Shown here in pieces: positions 12,840-23,822 of a stretch of 64,000 nt of DNA. A program made the translations under genes and the position numbers. Source of the DNA: Cymodocea nodosa (taxonomy: Eukaryota > Streptophyta > Magnoliopsida > Alismatales > Cymodoceaceae); NCBI GenBank assembly GCA_036874045.1, contig CM072335.1:17553501-17617500 (forward strand), read 5' to 3'. The notes below the pieces were generated by a model. That model had not been told where the DNA came from and did no database searches. It saw only the letters and a program-made list of their open reading frames with translations. Within the stretch, counting starts at the first letter, position 1, and each line of letters starts with the position of its first letter.

Positions 12840-13530
12840 TTGCAACTCTTACCCATCATCCAGTAATTTTTACAAAATTTGGGCTTTCTATTAATGTAGA
12901 TAACAAGTTGAAAGAATTCCTAGTCATCGCACACAATTTTGATCTTCTTGAGTAACTCTTTTGACAAGTCCCTCCACATAGACATAGAAAAACCCTAGTC
13001 TAGTGAAATTATTGACATTGGGATGAGTGCAAAGCAATCTTCCCAAAGCCCCAACAATGGACTAAATTGTAGTAAGGGCATGCAAGTGAGCTCGTAGCTT
13101 TGGGAAACCCACCTACATTGGTTCCCATTCCAACTTCAAACCCAAAGCAAAATCTAGAGACCATGGCAAAACTAACATCATTTTACTTTCAATGATCCAA
13201 ACTCCCTATAAATATGTTTTGATAAAATTCTTCCTTTTAAGAAAACATATAAGAATGTATCACCCATCAATCGCCATCAGAAAGAATTGGTCTTGGGCCT
13301 ATAGCAAGGTTTTTAGATAGTTGAGGATGGCCATCATAGAAGGTTGACCTCCCACAAACTTCCCAACTATAGTCCAATTGAAGGGATTAGCCATGCGTTG
13401 AACTTCTTCCTTATTGAAATGCACCACCCTCTCACCATCCTCCACTAAGCATGAATGGATAGACACCTCTAGGAACTTAGGTGTGATGTGGTGTTCACTA
13501 GTTGCCATTACAAATGAGGGTTGAATCAAT
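12840..13530 (-). pseudogene. LINE E ORF1 remnant (DUF4283-like with zinc knuckle)
   Basis: The open stretch 13529-13299 on the minus strand contains HFNKEEVQRMANPFNWTIVG followed by KF, which resembles the DUF4283 domain of plant LINE ORF1 proteins, thought to bind element RNA. A decayed CCHC knuckle (FCKNYWMMGKSC) lies near 12888-12850. The region between is broken by frameshifts. Confidence 0.6.
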
Positions 13531-13539
13531 CCTTTTGTG

Positions 13540-13975
13540 CGTTGGCCTTGGTTCTGAGCAAGGAGAGTGTGAGCCTATCTTCTATTTCAAAATCGAATAG
13601 GAGAGAGGTTGGAGTCATCACCCAAAGGAGGAAACTCATCTCAACTAGCTTCCTCCTATGTCAAGGAAAGGGGAGCTCGAGAGCCAACCTCTAGGAGTTC
13701 CAATATAATGGCCTGGAAGGCCTCCCAACCAGGAAAGTCGAGAAAACAAATCACCCAATGTTTACCCTAGATGTTTGCTAGATGTAATGCTCGACTAATG
13801 GCTTGAAGGGCCTCTCACCTAGGAGAGCTGAGAAACCCTAGATTGAACAACTTATGCCCTTATACCCTAGATGTTCTGTAATCCTTTGACTCCCCTTCAC
13901 TTTCCTCAAGCATCACAAGAGAGAATTAGGGCATTTGTGCTTTTCCATCCATCGATCAGAATTTTATAACTCATA
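13540..13975. other. No gene recognised; possible LINE E 5' part
   Basis: The minus strand holds C/T- and A/G-rich sequence with short repeats of a GGCCTNNNAGGCC kind. No domain or long frame is seen. Its position upstream of ORF1 suggests a LINE 5' UTR. Confidence 0.35.
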
Positions 13976-14039
13976 AGAATTTGGCACTAAGAATGCTGAA
14001 TTCACTTAAGTGATCTAATCATTCTTAGTGCCAAATTCT
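13976..14039. repeat. Perfect 20-bp inverted repeat (hairpin)
   Basis: The arm at 13976-13995 (AGAATTTGGCACTAAGAATG) is exactly the reverse complement of 14020-14039. The 24-nt loop itself holds the 12-bp palindrome TCACTTAAGTGA at 14002-14013. No coding context. It could be a tiny foldback element. Confidence 0.9.
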
Positions 14040-14154
14040 AACAAAGAACTTTATTAAACTTAGCAGCTAGCACAACTATCTATTAGAACTCAGCAACTTG
14101 AATGTCAAGTGACCTTACTAAAACTTGGTATCATAAATGTCAGGTTTTACATAG

Positions 14155-14930
14155 CAATGTTTTCAGAATGGGACTAGACATCAACCCAGAATAGTCATGG
14201 GGCGGTTGGCTCATGGGTTCAACTAACAAATAATTAATTATTTTAATATTACATGTAAATTGAGAAAAAAGGAAAAATCAGAAAAACATTCCCTAATCAG
14301 TAAATGATTTCAAATAAATTCAAATTTCATTATTTTAATAAATTAAAAATCATGTAAGTGATAAAAGATAAAAAATCACATTCTAAATGACTTTGAACTC
14401 TAATACAAGAAAATGATTTTGCACTTATAGTAAATCATGTTCCCTAGTCTACTGATCTACAGAAAATCAGCATTCCTTCTATAGCCTTGAAAATAATAAA
14501 ACAAAAGAAAACTCTAACCTAAATGATTCATATTTTAAATGATTCTGAAGAGACATAGTAAATTGCAAAAAAAAGAAAACCTAAACAAATCTGTAGCAAA
14601 CAGGAGCAATGCAAGAGTGGTGGCTCATGGCATTGACAGTGGTGGTGGCAGCAAAAAAGGAGTGCTAGGGTTTTGGGATAGAGTCCTCAGCAGACATTAT
14701 TTTACATTTAGAGTTATTTGGTATTTTAATTCTCATATGGGTTTGCATCCGGTTACTGGACTGCTTAAAAAACTGGTTGACCCAAGACCAGTTGGTTGCA
14801 CTGTCACTTCATCAGATCAATCATTTGGACAACCAGAACAGAGTAACTATGGATCTAAGAACTGCCAGACCTGTCAGTTCCTAGTCTGATTGATTGAATT
14901 GGCTGGTTTGGTCTGGGTCTAATAACAGTG
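14155..14930. mobile_element. Non-autonomous hAT element 1
   Basis: 776 bp. The left end CAATGTTTTC and the inverted right end (CACTGTTATT on the minus strand) are similar. Flanks give an 8-bp target duplication with one mismatch: TTACATAG (14147-14154) and CTACATAG (14931-14938). Subterminal DNA carries repeated GGTTGG/GACCAGTTGG-type motifs like those in the 16337-16730 element. The open frame at 14539-14889 matches no transposase I recognise and is probably chance. Confidence 0.75.
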
Positions 14931-16336
14931 CTACATAGGAATTTAAAAAAAATAAACACAGAGAACGCTGCATTTGAAACACAAAGTTCTGCACACTATG
15001 GTAAAGAGATTTATTTCCAAAAATAATTTCAGTAGAGCTGTATTTATGAAATAATTTATTTTTAATATTATTTAAAAAATGCACCACATTTTTACAGGAG
15101 ATTACAGTAGTATAGTTGAGAGAGTTTGCATGCTCTTACATGTAGAATTTTTTGGGAATGAATTCTTATAGGTTTAAATTCGTTGCAAGGTTTAAATTAT
15201 AAGTTCCTATTTTTGAAAATTTCCAATGTTCCAAAAATGGAAAACAGACATTATACGGATCCAATGAAAAACATTTAATGGCCATTAAAAGACCATTTAT
15301 CATTAAACGGTCATTTAACAGAAATTTCAAATATCCAAATGTGTTGGAAACTTGGAATCTGTTTAACAACCTTTTTTTTCCTTTTTCAGAACACTTTCTC
15401 ATAGTAATTTTGATGGTTTTAGTGCATCAAATGTGAGTTTTAGATGTCCTCATTGTTCATTGGACGTGAGTGTTGAATTCACAAGTGAACAGAAACTTTG
15501 CGCAAAGACCTAGTTGGGTAGAACATTTGATCAAATGACTGACCATCCTCTCTGAAGAAAACCCTAGTTGGAAGAGAATGGTTGATGGAACAATCAATCA
15601 TTGCCCTACATGTATCAAATATGAGGTTTATCCTTTGATGCAAATCACCTCAAAACTTGTGCCCACCACATATGAATGGAAGACCGAATGGATGATCATT
15701 TATATGACTAAATTAACTTAGTTGGATGGTTGACCTTAATGTGCAGGGCGACTGAATGGTCAACTGTTCCTTATTGAAGCCTGGAATGGCTGATCAAGTG
15801 ACCAATCATTACAAGCTACGGTAAGGTCTCATGTTTAATGAAACTAAAAGGACTGTTGTGAACCTATTGTACTGACCGTTCTTTAAGGGTAAATAAAGAG
15901 GAGTGCTAGCTTGACGAGGCAAGTATTGGGTAAGACCATTGGGTCAGATTTGTAGTTCAACAAGTCTTTGGGCAACAAATAACCCCCTTTTCCATTAAAG
16001 GTTAAATGATTTTTCTCACTCAAACATTGTACAAGATACTATTAAAATGATTAGTCTTACCATTTACACTAAAGTTTTAGAATGGCACATTACTATTACT
16101 GTTTCCTTGTTACTGTTTACCATCGTTAAATTAAATGTTGAGTGCCAAATAATTCAAGACCAGTTACTATTGATTAGAAGGTTTTGCATTGCACTTGTAC
16201 CAACGGTCACCCTAAATAAAGGAATTGAAGTTACCATTACAATCATTGTTACTGAGATTGTTATTTTTTATTGTTACCATACTGACTATGGCTGATACCA
16301 GTACACATGCTTCATTATTGCTACAACTTTTCAGAC
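14931..16336. other. Unassigned intergenic DNA
   Basis: No gene or element ends recognised. Between about 15530 and 15810 a loose motif near GAATGGTTGATCAA recurs at irregular spacing (about 15570, 15680, 15720, 15750 and 15790), suggesting a very decayed tandem or subterminal repeat. Short open frames here look like chance. Confidence 0.4.
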
Positions 16337-16730
16337 CAATGTTTCGGAACCGGAGTGGAAAACTATTTTTCCAACCAGTCCAGTTCAATTGCCTTGTTCT
16401 AAAAAATGTAGATTGTTAAAAACATCATGATTATTTACACTTTTACAGTGATTATTCAAAAAAATCTTGACTATTCAAAAAGCATAATTATTTAAACCGA
16501 TTATTTGAAAAAATATTGATTATTCAAAAAATTCTGTATTTTTTATAAAAAAACGTTATTGGCCACAAAAAATCATGATTCTGTTTAAATCAGACCAGAT
16601 GGACTGACCTGTTTTACTGGTCTGATTGGCTGGTTCAACTACCCATCTGGTCAGACAGCAAAATGGTCAAACCAGTGGTAGTTTTGGACTCGACCAGTTT
16701 AATTGATCCAAAACTGTTCTTAAAACATTG
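16337..16730. mobile_element. Non-autonomous hAT element 2
   Basis: 394 bp with terminal inverted repeats CAATGTTT and AAACATTG (extending to GGAAC/GTTCT-type sequence). The likely 8-bp target duplication is TTTCAGAC (16329-16336) and GTTCAGAC (16731-16738), one mismatch. The interior repeats GACCAG/CTGGTC motifs in both orientations. No coding capacity. Same family type as 14155-14930. Confidence 0.78.
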
Positions 16731-17788
16731 GTTCAGACTGTTATTATTATTGTTTTTCAAGATTGTCACTATTTACAATTCTGCAAGACATAACATGTTT
16801 ATAGAAACATCATAGAATGCTTTTATGTTATAATCCCTTCCAATCGGAGTTTATGAAACTTAGGCTACATTGTGTTTCACCATAGATGAGACCAGGATAG
16901 ACAATGATGAGGGTGTTTCCCCAGTCCACGTTCAGTACACAGAGGGTATAATTCAAAGTTCTACATGGAGTCAACTACAAACGAACTGAGACCATAAAAT
17001 ATGGAGCAATAGAATCGTATGCAAGATTCCATTTTTTTAATGGCTCATATGGTAAGAATAGATAACAAATGATGCACGCCAATGATAAGGCTGACATTTG
17101 GCATCTGCTTTTCTGATATAGTGACTTTGGCATTTGTCCTTTTCATGCACTGGCATGACTACTTGGTGGGAGAAATGGCTTAAGCCACAATGGGCTCTTA
17201 TTCTCATTCAGTTACAGATTTCTCATACTAGTGGACTGGAGCAAGGAAATTAGAATGAAGAAAGACCATTTGTGACAAGATTCCCCATGTGGACATACTA
17301 CATGGTAGACTGGGAAGAACACAAGCATGTTCAAGAAAGAAGCTGGATCTGATGTTCTTTGGACAGGCTATGGTATCTCTCCTTGTGGAGTGGTCTACTC
17401 CAGCAACATGTGATGGGGAATCAGACTTGAAAATGTGAGCCTGCCTTAGTAGTTTAGTTATAAGCTCATACATAGCTTAGGTTGAGTCCTTACCTTGAAG
17501 ACTTTCTTTGCTTTTTTCCGCAGCAATCAGTACTGTCTATACATTTTCAAGTTTTCTTTTTCTTTTCTTGGTTTCTTTCACTGTACCAAAGCCTATTTCT
17601 CTGTTAGACTTTTAATTTTTTTTTTGTATTCTGTTTTTCCTGATTAATGTTATTTCTTTACTGCTCAAAAAAAATCCTTCTTTTGAAAAACAAGGGAATT
17701 TCTTTCTAGATCTTCCAACATATTTTCATGGACAATTTTTTTCTTCAGAAATGTTACAAGCATCAACAATCTAACATAGCATAGGAAC
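16731..17788. other. Unassigned DNA, probably downstream intron of the EDR2-like fragment
   Basis: On the minus strand this follows a valid GT donor at 17788-17787. I looked for the next EDR2-like exon on the minus strand and did not find one. The open frame at 17228-17473 has no match I recognise. Confidence 0.4.
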
Positions 17789-17858
17789 CTGCTGTTCTCT
17801 TCAAAGCCAAGTTCGCTATTGCCCAGGAGATATTCCTCAGTCTTATGCTCGCACCACC
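17789..17858 (-). CDS. EDR2-like exon: start of DUF1336 (EDR2_C)
   Basis: 70 nt. Acceptor AG at 17860-17859, donor GT at 17788-17787. Phase fits the preceding exon exactly. The product is 23 residues containing IRLRNISWAIANLALKRTA, matching the conserved opening of the family's C-terminal domain (consensus like LKNISWAI.SLALKR). It was found by looking for this box rather than by length, so chance is unlikely. The next exon was not found to the left. Confidence 0.66.
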
Positions 17859-17933
17859 CTCACCAAAAGCATAAAAATAAAGTCAGTACTCGCTAGTTGC
17901 TACTGGATTAATGAAGTAGAATATAAATAGTAC

Positions 17934-18130
17934 CTGAGATTCACCCTCGTCATCACTATCTTCATCTTCTAAATTCTCACTATTTGCAATTGCATCGTAA
18001 AACTCATCCTTTATGTCTGACTCCTCAAATATAGGACTCCCAGTTTGCATGTCAGAACTATCAGCGTGGGTGTAACTTGAAAGAGAATCTAAACTCAACT
18101 CAGCATTTGCTCCAAAATATTCTTGTAATC
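17934..18130 (-). CDS. EDR2-like exon: acidic linker after START
   Basis: 197 nt. Acceptor AG at 18132-18131 and donor GT at 17933-17932. The two first bases complete a Gly codon begun in the previous exon. The product begins LQEYFGANAELSLDS and ends DEFYDAIANSENLEDEDSDD. The FYDA box followed by a run of Asp/Glu is typical of the START-DUF1336 linker in this family. It is Ser/Asp/Glu-rich and probably disordered. No stop or frameshift. Confidence 0.68.
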
Positions 18131-18952
18131 CTTAAAATACAAGTACCAAAAAAAAGGAAAGAAATTTTAAAAATCAGCATGATTCTGCTGTAACTAGGGT
18201 AAATACTAAATCTGGAATGCAATGCTGTCAAGGCTTGTAATATGCTATGGAAGTATGAACAAAAACCAGAAAGAAAATGATGCATGTTTGGAGCTTTTCT
18301 TGTCTTATTTGACCTGGAGACCAGAATTTTTTGACTTGGAGATCAGAATAACAGAACATAAAATATATTAAGTAAAAAAGGTTAAGTTCTCAAGAGCAAA
18401 GTTCAATGCATTAAAAATCAATGCTGTAAAAAATGGACAATATACCAATTGAAAATAAAAACCTTTTTTAAAAATTAGGGGTTTAAGTTGGTGTTATTTG
18501 AGGAAACGGTTTAAATAAAAAAGAATAAATATATCTAAAAAGATAAAAGCATTGCAATCATCAAGATAATTTAATAAAATCAATTATAATTCAATTACAT
18601 CTAAAACAATTTCTAAAATATATTTTTATTATGTGCAATTGACACTCAAGAATAAATACTTACATTCAAAATATAAATAAATATATAAAAAGTATAATTA
18701 AGTTATAAAAAAGAAACAACATAGTGAAAATATGTTAACGAAAAAAACTCAAAAGTTGAAAATCTATAAAATCAAAAAATGACCATTTAAACAGAGTAAA
18801 ATGGAAAATTCATTTTTTGCAAATGGCTGCTTAAAGGGAAAAATAGCCATTTTTTTCAAACCATTTTTCCCTTTAAGCAGCATTTGAATAGCTGTTTTTT
18901 CCATCTTTTACAACAATGTTAAAAACTGACACATGTTTCTTCCATCTTTTAC

Positions 18953-19268
18953 CTGCAACTTGGCTGAGTAGTGCAAAAGACATGGACTTTTCAAACCCAG
19001 AGCCAAAACGTTTCCTCCACCTATCCCAAAAGCCAGGACGTATCTCCACCATTTGAGTCACAAGGCATCTGGAAACGCTTGACGATGGCTTTCTGTTTAA
19101 TCTTCTTATCTCCCAAGTTGAAGCTGGATTGAAATGGATATCCATTAATACCATATGGTGCAGGTAATTCATGGTATCTGAATTTGATAATGTTATGGAA
19201 GCATAGTTCTGGAAAAGACAGACTTCTTGAGAAGCTCCATTTGTTTCATTATGGATCATTATAAAAGC
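18953..19268 (-). CDS. EDR2-like exon: end of START domain
   Basis: 316 nt. Acceptor AG is at 19270-19269 after a pyrimidine-rich stretch; donor GT at 18952-18951. The frame opens in phase 0 and ends one base into a codon. The product reads FNPASTWEIRRLNR, then SRCLVTQMVEIRPGFWDRW and FEKSMSFALLSQVAG. I recognise these from the C-terminal half of the START domain in plant EDR2-like proteins. The family binds lipids and is linked to membrane trafficking and cell-death control. The first 40 or so residues I cannot align from memory. No stop in 105 codons, in marked contrast to all neighbours. Confidence 0.68.
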
Positions 19269-20065
19269 CTGAAGGATACAATTAACATGCTAAAAATAAA
19301 GATGCAAAAAATACGAAAGGACCTTGAAATAAGACTGTATTACAGTATAGCACAGCAGAAAAAGTAGTTCAAACAAATTCTATTTCAGTACATAGTTTTG
19401 TGATAATTAGTTTACTTCAACTGTTGAAAGATGAGATAGTGACTTCTGTCAAGTGGTGATTAAGGTTAATCTGACATGTATATATATATGAGTGCATGTT
19501 CTGTCAACCGTTGAAATATGCTCATTTACCACAACTTATTTGACATAGTGACAATCTGCCTCTACAAAGTTCTTGGAGTGTTCGATTATAAGTAAAAAAA
19601 AAAATTGTTATTTCATAAACCTAAACTCAACTTCAACTCTTTACATTGAAACAATATTTTGCTTCTTATTCTTCAAGCAAAGAAATTTCTTCCCACATAA
19701 CTACAATACCATAGTAAGGTGGACACCAAGGTTTCCAACATCAATATTGTGTTACACTTTAGTCCTTCAAAAAAATTTGACACATCAAAATTTGGCAGAA
19801 ATGCCAGTGGAATTTTGTGAAAAACATGGAAGTCATGATATCTATGATGTGATCTATGGCTCATTCCTCTCCTAAACGGTAACACTCAGAGAAGATTCAT
19901 GACAAGATTTGAATAATAGCATTCGATGTGCATTTCATGTTTCTGAGATTTTAGATCCATTGCAAGATAACTTATTTTCTACAAATTTGTATCTTAAGAT
20001 ATGAGTGTTTCAAAAAAAATAAAGGACAAAATCATGGATTTTTTAATGTTTTTAGAAGGTATTAG
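19269..20065. other. Unassigned DNA, probably intron or flank of the EDR2-like fragment
   Basis: No further EDR2-like exon recognised on the minus strand. Contains AT-rich runs, a TATATATA stretch near 19480 and short chance frames (19573-19885, both strands). Confidence 0.4.
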
Positions 20066-20330
20066 TGGTTGAGACTACAATGAAATTTATTGTAAAACAA
20101 GAAATGGGTGAAAGTGGAATATCATTTATAAGCAAATACAAGGCCTCTATTTATAGAAGCTACACAAAGAGGACAAAACACATTTAAACAATGTAGGAGT
20201 AAACTCACAATACACCTAAAATGCTAATAGATCCTTTAACACTCCTCAGGTTGAAGCATCCAATTTGAAACAAACTCATATATAAACAAATTATAATAAA
20301 ATAAACAAAGAGATACGTAATAGACATACA
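20066..20330 (-). repeat. Copia-type 3' end: LTR and RNase H tail, minus strand
   Basis: The minus strand reads a decayed RNase H tail (CFKLDAST then stop) at 20290-20255 and a purine tract before TGTTAAAGG at 20241, taken as the LTR start. The LTR carries a good TATA box on the minus strand (CTATAAATAGAGG, 20159-20147). The left end near 20066 is a guess from a TG. No upstream pol follows, so it is a truncated copy. Confidence 0.55.
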
Positions 20331-20829
20331 TAATTAGTAGTAGCAATGTTATTCTTTTTGTCTTGGGCCTCCTCCCCATAAATAGATTACAAATCTTTGA
20401 TTAAAAAAAAGTAGTAGCAATGTTTTGCAAGTAATTAAAATAATCAAACCCTAGTTGAATACTAAAACAAAAGTAAACACTAATACATTGTTGACATCAT
20501 TAGACCTAATCAGCATACATACACCAACACTTGATATCAATTGAGTCAATCAACATACAAATACCTGCACATACTAAAAGGCTTGTATATATGTTCCTAC
20601 AATACTAATACAGTCATTATCAATTATTCAATAAAGATAACAAGACAACATTGTCCAACATCAAAACTAATCTCATAAAGAACACAAACTTTGATAGAAT
20701 AACACACTACAATGTCAACACTCACATAAGAAAAATATAACTAATTAAATTAGAGATTGATAATAAGTATTAAACAATCTTGTTTTTGTCTTGATTTTTT
20801 TTCCTAGTTCTTTTTTTTAAATTTTTTTA
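20331..20829. other. Unassigned A/T-rich DNA
   Basis: No gene, LTR pair or domain seen on either strand. Short chance frames only. Confidence 0.4.
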
Positions 20830-21015
20830 CTTCCATCTTTTTTAATGAATCATCCCTCTCTCCCTTTATTTTCTCCTTCTCCCTTTTTCATTATTTTTTT
20901 TTCTTTCCCTCTCACCCTTTTGCTTTTCTTCTTTCCTTTCTTTTCCTTTCTTTTCTTTTTCTCCCTTTGATTCTTCTTTTTCTTCCTTTTCTTCTTCTTT
21001 CCTTTTTTTTTCTTT
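20830..21015. repeat. Long polypyrimidine tract
   Basis: About 185 bases of the plus strand are almost only C and T (minus strand A and G). It gives a Lys/Glu-only open frame on the minus strand that is not a believable protein. A matching polypurine tract on the plus strand occurs at 32096-32330. Confidence 0.85.
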
Positions 21016-21600
21016 ACATGTCACAACCTTCTTCTTTGACTGCTCATCTACTACCATTTGTCTCTACAATAAATAATTGTTTTGGGCCTATTTGTGGCCT
21101 TGTTAGCGTGTCCAATCCAATTTGGTGTTGTAGGTTAGGTAGGGAGGCAATTATCTTAGTGTAATAGATTAGCATGTCATCTTGTGAGTTTGTGATATTG
21201 GAGATGGCTACTTTTAGGATTGTAGCACTTTATCCTAATTCTTCCGCCTTGTTCTTCATTGATTAACCATTGATCCATGATATTTGTTGATGTTACGAGC
21301 ACAAACCCACTTTGCAAGTATAATATCCATTGCATCTGATATTAGAGTCAAGTTACAAGCAATAGACAAAGGAGATAAGCACTTGCAAAAAAAAGGAGGT
21401 ATTGGTTGCAGAGCTGCTACAACAACTGGACACAAAAATGAACACATAAATGACAACATTGGAAAGTCAAATGACGACTGTAGTGAATTCACAATTAGGG
21501 CCACACACAAGACAATCAAAGTTTGATCATGGAGAGGATGAATGTGAGCACAAATTCAAGGGTTGTTTGTTAGGTAGGCATTTCCCCAACAATGATGTAA
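21016..21600. other. Unassigned DNA with a possible gypsy PBS
   Basis: Lies directly upstream of gypsy F. TGATATTAGAGT at 21339-21350 resembles TGGTATCAGAGC and could be a decayed primer-binding site, which would put the gypsy F 5' LTR just to its left. No LTR partner can be seen, so this is weak. Confidence 0.35.
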
Positions 21601-23355
21601 GGTGAAACAGTTAATGATGACAAAGTGGCTAAAGAGGTCCAGCATCTAGAGGTGCAGGAGTTGTTACAAAAATATGAGCAAGTGTTTGTGGACCAAAAGG
21701 GAGTTCCCAAAGGGTGGGCAAGGGACAACAAAATTGTTTTGAAGGAGGGAGTGGAGCCAATAGCACTACGGCTATATCACTACGCTTATTTTCAACACCA
21801 GGAAATTGAGAGACAAATTAAAGGTTACTTGGCCTTCAAACAAATTTATCCCAACATTAGCAAATTTGCATCCTAGGCATTTACGACTATATCGATATGC
21901 TTATTTTCAACACCAGGAAATTGAGAGACAAATTAAAGGTTACTTGGCCTTCAAACAAATTTATCCCAACATTATCAAATTTGCATCCTAGGCATTGTTA
22001 GTCAAGATGAAAGGTAGGTTGTAGATGTGTATTGATGGCCATCTTCAACATCTAATGTCTAACAAATTTTATGTTAAGAGGAACAAGTGTGAATTTGTAA
22101 TCAACACAATTTCTTGTTTGGGCCATGTTATGGGCCCAATAGGGGTAGCAATGGGGAACAACAAAGTGTGAGTAGCCAAAATGTACTTTGTGGATTGGCC
22201 AATGTTGACCAATATTAAAGGGTTACATAGCTTTTTGGGATTGACAAGTTACTATTGCCGATTCATTCAAGATTTTGGTAAAATAGCATAGCCATTGAAT
22301 GCCATTTTAAAGAAGAAAAGATTCAAATGAGATGATAAAATGTAAGAAGTTTTCAGAAAGTTCAAGGCAACCTGGATGTCAACATCACTATTGGCGTTGC
22401 TAGATTTCTTTAAAACTTTCATGCTAGAATGTGATGTCTCAAGAGTAGTGGGGAAGTAGTGTTGATGCAAGGCAAACAACCCGTAGCCTTTATGAGCAAG
22501 GCATACAAGGACAAGCATTTGTCCCTACCCAAATAAGAGGAGATGTTGGCCATTTTGATGCTAATCAATAAATGGTGGCAACTTTTATTAGGGAGGCAAT
22601 TTGTGATATAAACAAATCAACTTAGTTTAAAATATCTAGATGACCAGAAGATTAGAACCCTGGCACAAAAATGATGGTTGAAATTATTGGACTTTGATTT
22701 CAAAATTGAGTATAAGTTAGGGGTTACAAATAGAGTAGTAAATGCATTATCATGGCAAGATCAAATGATGTAATGTTAGGCCATCACTTTTGTCACCCCC
22801 ACCTAGTTTCAATGGATCAAGGAAGCTCAACAAGAATCCATGGCCTATGTAGATCTTCTCCAATAATGGTAGGAGGGGCACCTCAACCTTAACAAGTATC
22901 AGAGTGGTAGATGGGATATTATCTATAAAGGGTGACTAGTGATTGTGGCTAAAAAGCCATTAAGGGACAAAATGCTGAAGGAATTCCATGACTCCCCTAT
23001 GATAGGACATTCAGGCTTCAAGAAAAGTTTATAGCAAGTAAAGGAAAATGTTTATTAAAGGGGGTGGCACTAGGACTTAAAGAAGTACATCTAGGAATGC
23101 AACGTTTTCCAAAAAGTTAAAGACAGCAACACTATACTTAACAGGATTGTGGGAATCATTGTCAATTCTACTACAAAGATGGAAGGACATCAATATAGAT
23201 TTCATTAAGGGATTACCACCCCTGAGGGGAAAAACTAACATTTTGGTGGCAATTGACAGATTTACCAAATATGACTATTTGTGCCACTCAAACATTCATA
23301 TGTAGCTAAACAGGTGGCCCAAGTATTCATTGGCAATGTGATGAAATTGCATGGA
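21600..23355 (+). pseudogene. Gypsy F: decayed pol (RT, RNase H, integrase start)
   Basis: Plus-strand Ty3/gypsy pol of the chromodomain-element type. The RT N-terminus (ELLQKYEQVFVDQKGVPKG and an IVLKEGVEPI box) lies at 21625-21770. Then comes a 115-bp tandem duplication and a short MCID box near 22027. The palm with the YVDD/YMDD motif is missing: sequence jumps to the post-catalytic HLMSNKFYVKRNKCEF near 22050. The connection and RNase H follow (SFLGLTSYYCRFIQDFGKIA near 22230; FMLECDVS near 22420; HDSPMIGHSGFKKS near 22988 is the integrase zinc-binding start). The integrase core begins at about 23190 and is cut at 23355, inside KLHGV. Stops throughout. Confidence 0.85.
21768..21997 (+). 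repeat. 115-bp tandem duplication inside gypsy F RT
   Basis: Copy 1 (21768-21882) and copy 2 (21883-21997) are nearly identical. Both contain TTTTCAACACCAGGAAATTG and the following bases to CATCCTAGGCATT. 115 is not a multiple of three, so it shifts the frame. Confidence 0.92.
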
Positions 23356-23490
23356 GTTGAGAAGAGGATTAGGGAAGAAAGCACTATGTCGGCACTTACA
23401 TTAGTGAAAGGAGAGAATAAATACAAGTACAAAAATAAATGGATCATAAAGATCCATATATATTAAGGGTGAACTTAAGTAACTAAGAGT
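23356..23490 (-). repeat. Copia G: probable 3' LTR, minus strand
   Basis: Follows (on the minus strand) the RNase H tail and a purine tract (CCAACTTGAGGGAGAC, 23505-23490). It contains a GGATC-rich and TATATATGG segment like the other copia LTRs here. Left edge set only by where gypsy F stops. Confidence 0.5.
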
Positions 23491-23822
23491 CTCCCTCAAG
23501 TTGGAAAATATATATCAAATAATCTCAACTTGTTATAAAGATCATTAAATGGACCCACATGCAATTCTTTAATGAACACATCCGCCGGTTGTTGTAAAGG
23601 AGTAAAGAAAAGAGTGAACATCCTTCAAAATAACATCTCTAACATAGTGACAATCTACTTTAATATGCTTTCTACGTTTGTAAAAAATATCATTGTTAGC
23701 AATGTAAATAGTTGTTTTGTTGTCACAACGCATAAGTATGGGGGTTGGAATATGAACACCAAACTGTGTCAATAATGCCTTTACACAAACAAGCTCACTT
23801 CTAGTTTAAGACATGCCACGAT
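23491..23822 (-). pseudogene. Copia G: RNase H fragment
   Basis: The minus-strand open stretch 23772-23569 carries MRCDNKTTIYIANND and HIKVDCHYVRDVILKD, the C-terminal half of copia RNase H, ending in the tail at 23540-23500. 5'-truncated at about 23822, where a plus-strand copia tail begins. Confidence 0.8.

Larger units (their letters stand above)
11009..13945 (-). mobile_element. LINE E (plant L1-like), truncated at its 3' side
   Basis: Minus-strand non-LTR retrotransposon remnant with ORF1 (12840-13530) followed by the endonuclease part of ORF2 (11470-11810) and the linker to RT (to about 11009). The RT and 3' poly(A) end are missing, because the left edge abuts the copia C LTR. The 5' edge is not defined; 13540-13945 has no clear coding match and may be 5' UTR. 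Confidence 0.7.
17789..19268 (-). pseudogene. EDR2-like (START/DUF1336) gene fragment, three exons
   Basis: Minus-strand gene piece made of exons 19268-18953, 18130-17934 and 17858-17789. Frame is kept across both junctions (phases 1 and 0) and every visible splice site is AG/GT. Together they encode the end of a START lipid-binding domain and the acidic linker into the DUF1336 domain of EDR2-like proteins. No stop codon occurs. Upstream exons (PH and early START) and all later DUF1336 exons are not found within the window. Either this is a fragment stranded among transposons, or a gene with very large introns. I call it a probable gene fragment; function as a gene is uncertain. Confidence 0.6.

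Noticed and set aside
14539-14889. 116-aa open frame inside hAT element 1 as a transposase
   Set aside because: No hAT motif; it runs into the repetitive end of the element.
17228-17473. Next EDR2-like exon on the minus strand
   Set aside because: I compared all three frames with the expected DUF1336 wording and saw no match.
19573-19885. Open frames on both strands as upstream EDR2-like exons
   Set aside because: No START or PH motif and no convincing splice sites.
20866-21057. Lys/Glu-rich 63-aa protein on the minus strand
   Set aside because: The frame exists only because the tract is pure purine on that strand; no start context or neighbours support it.
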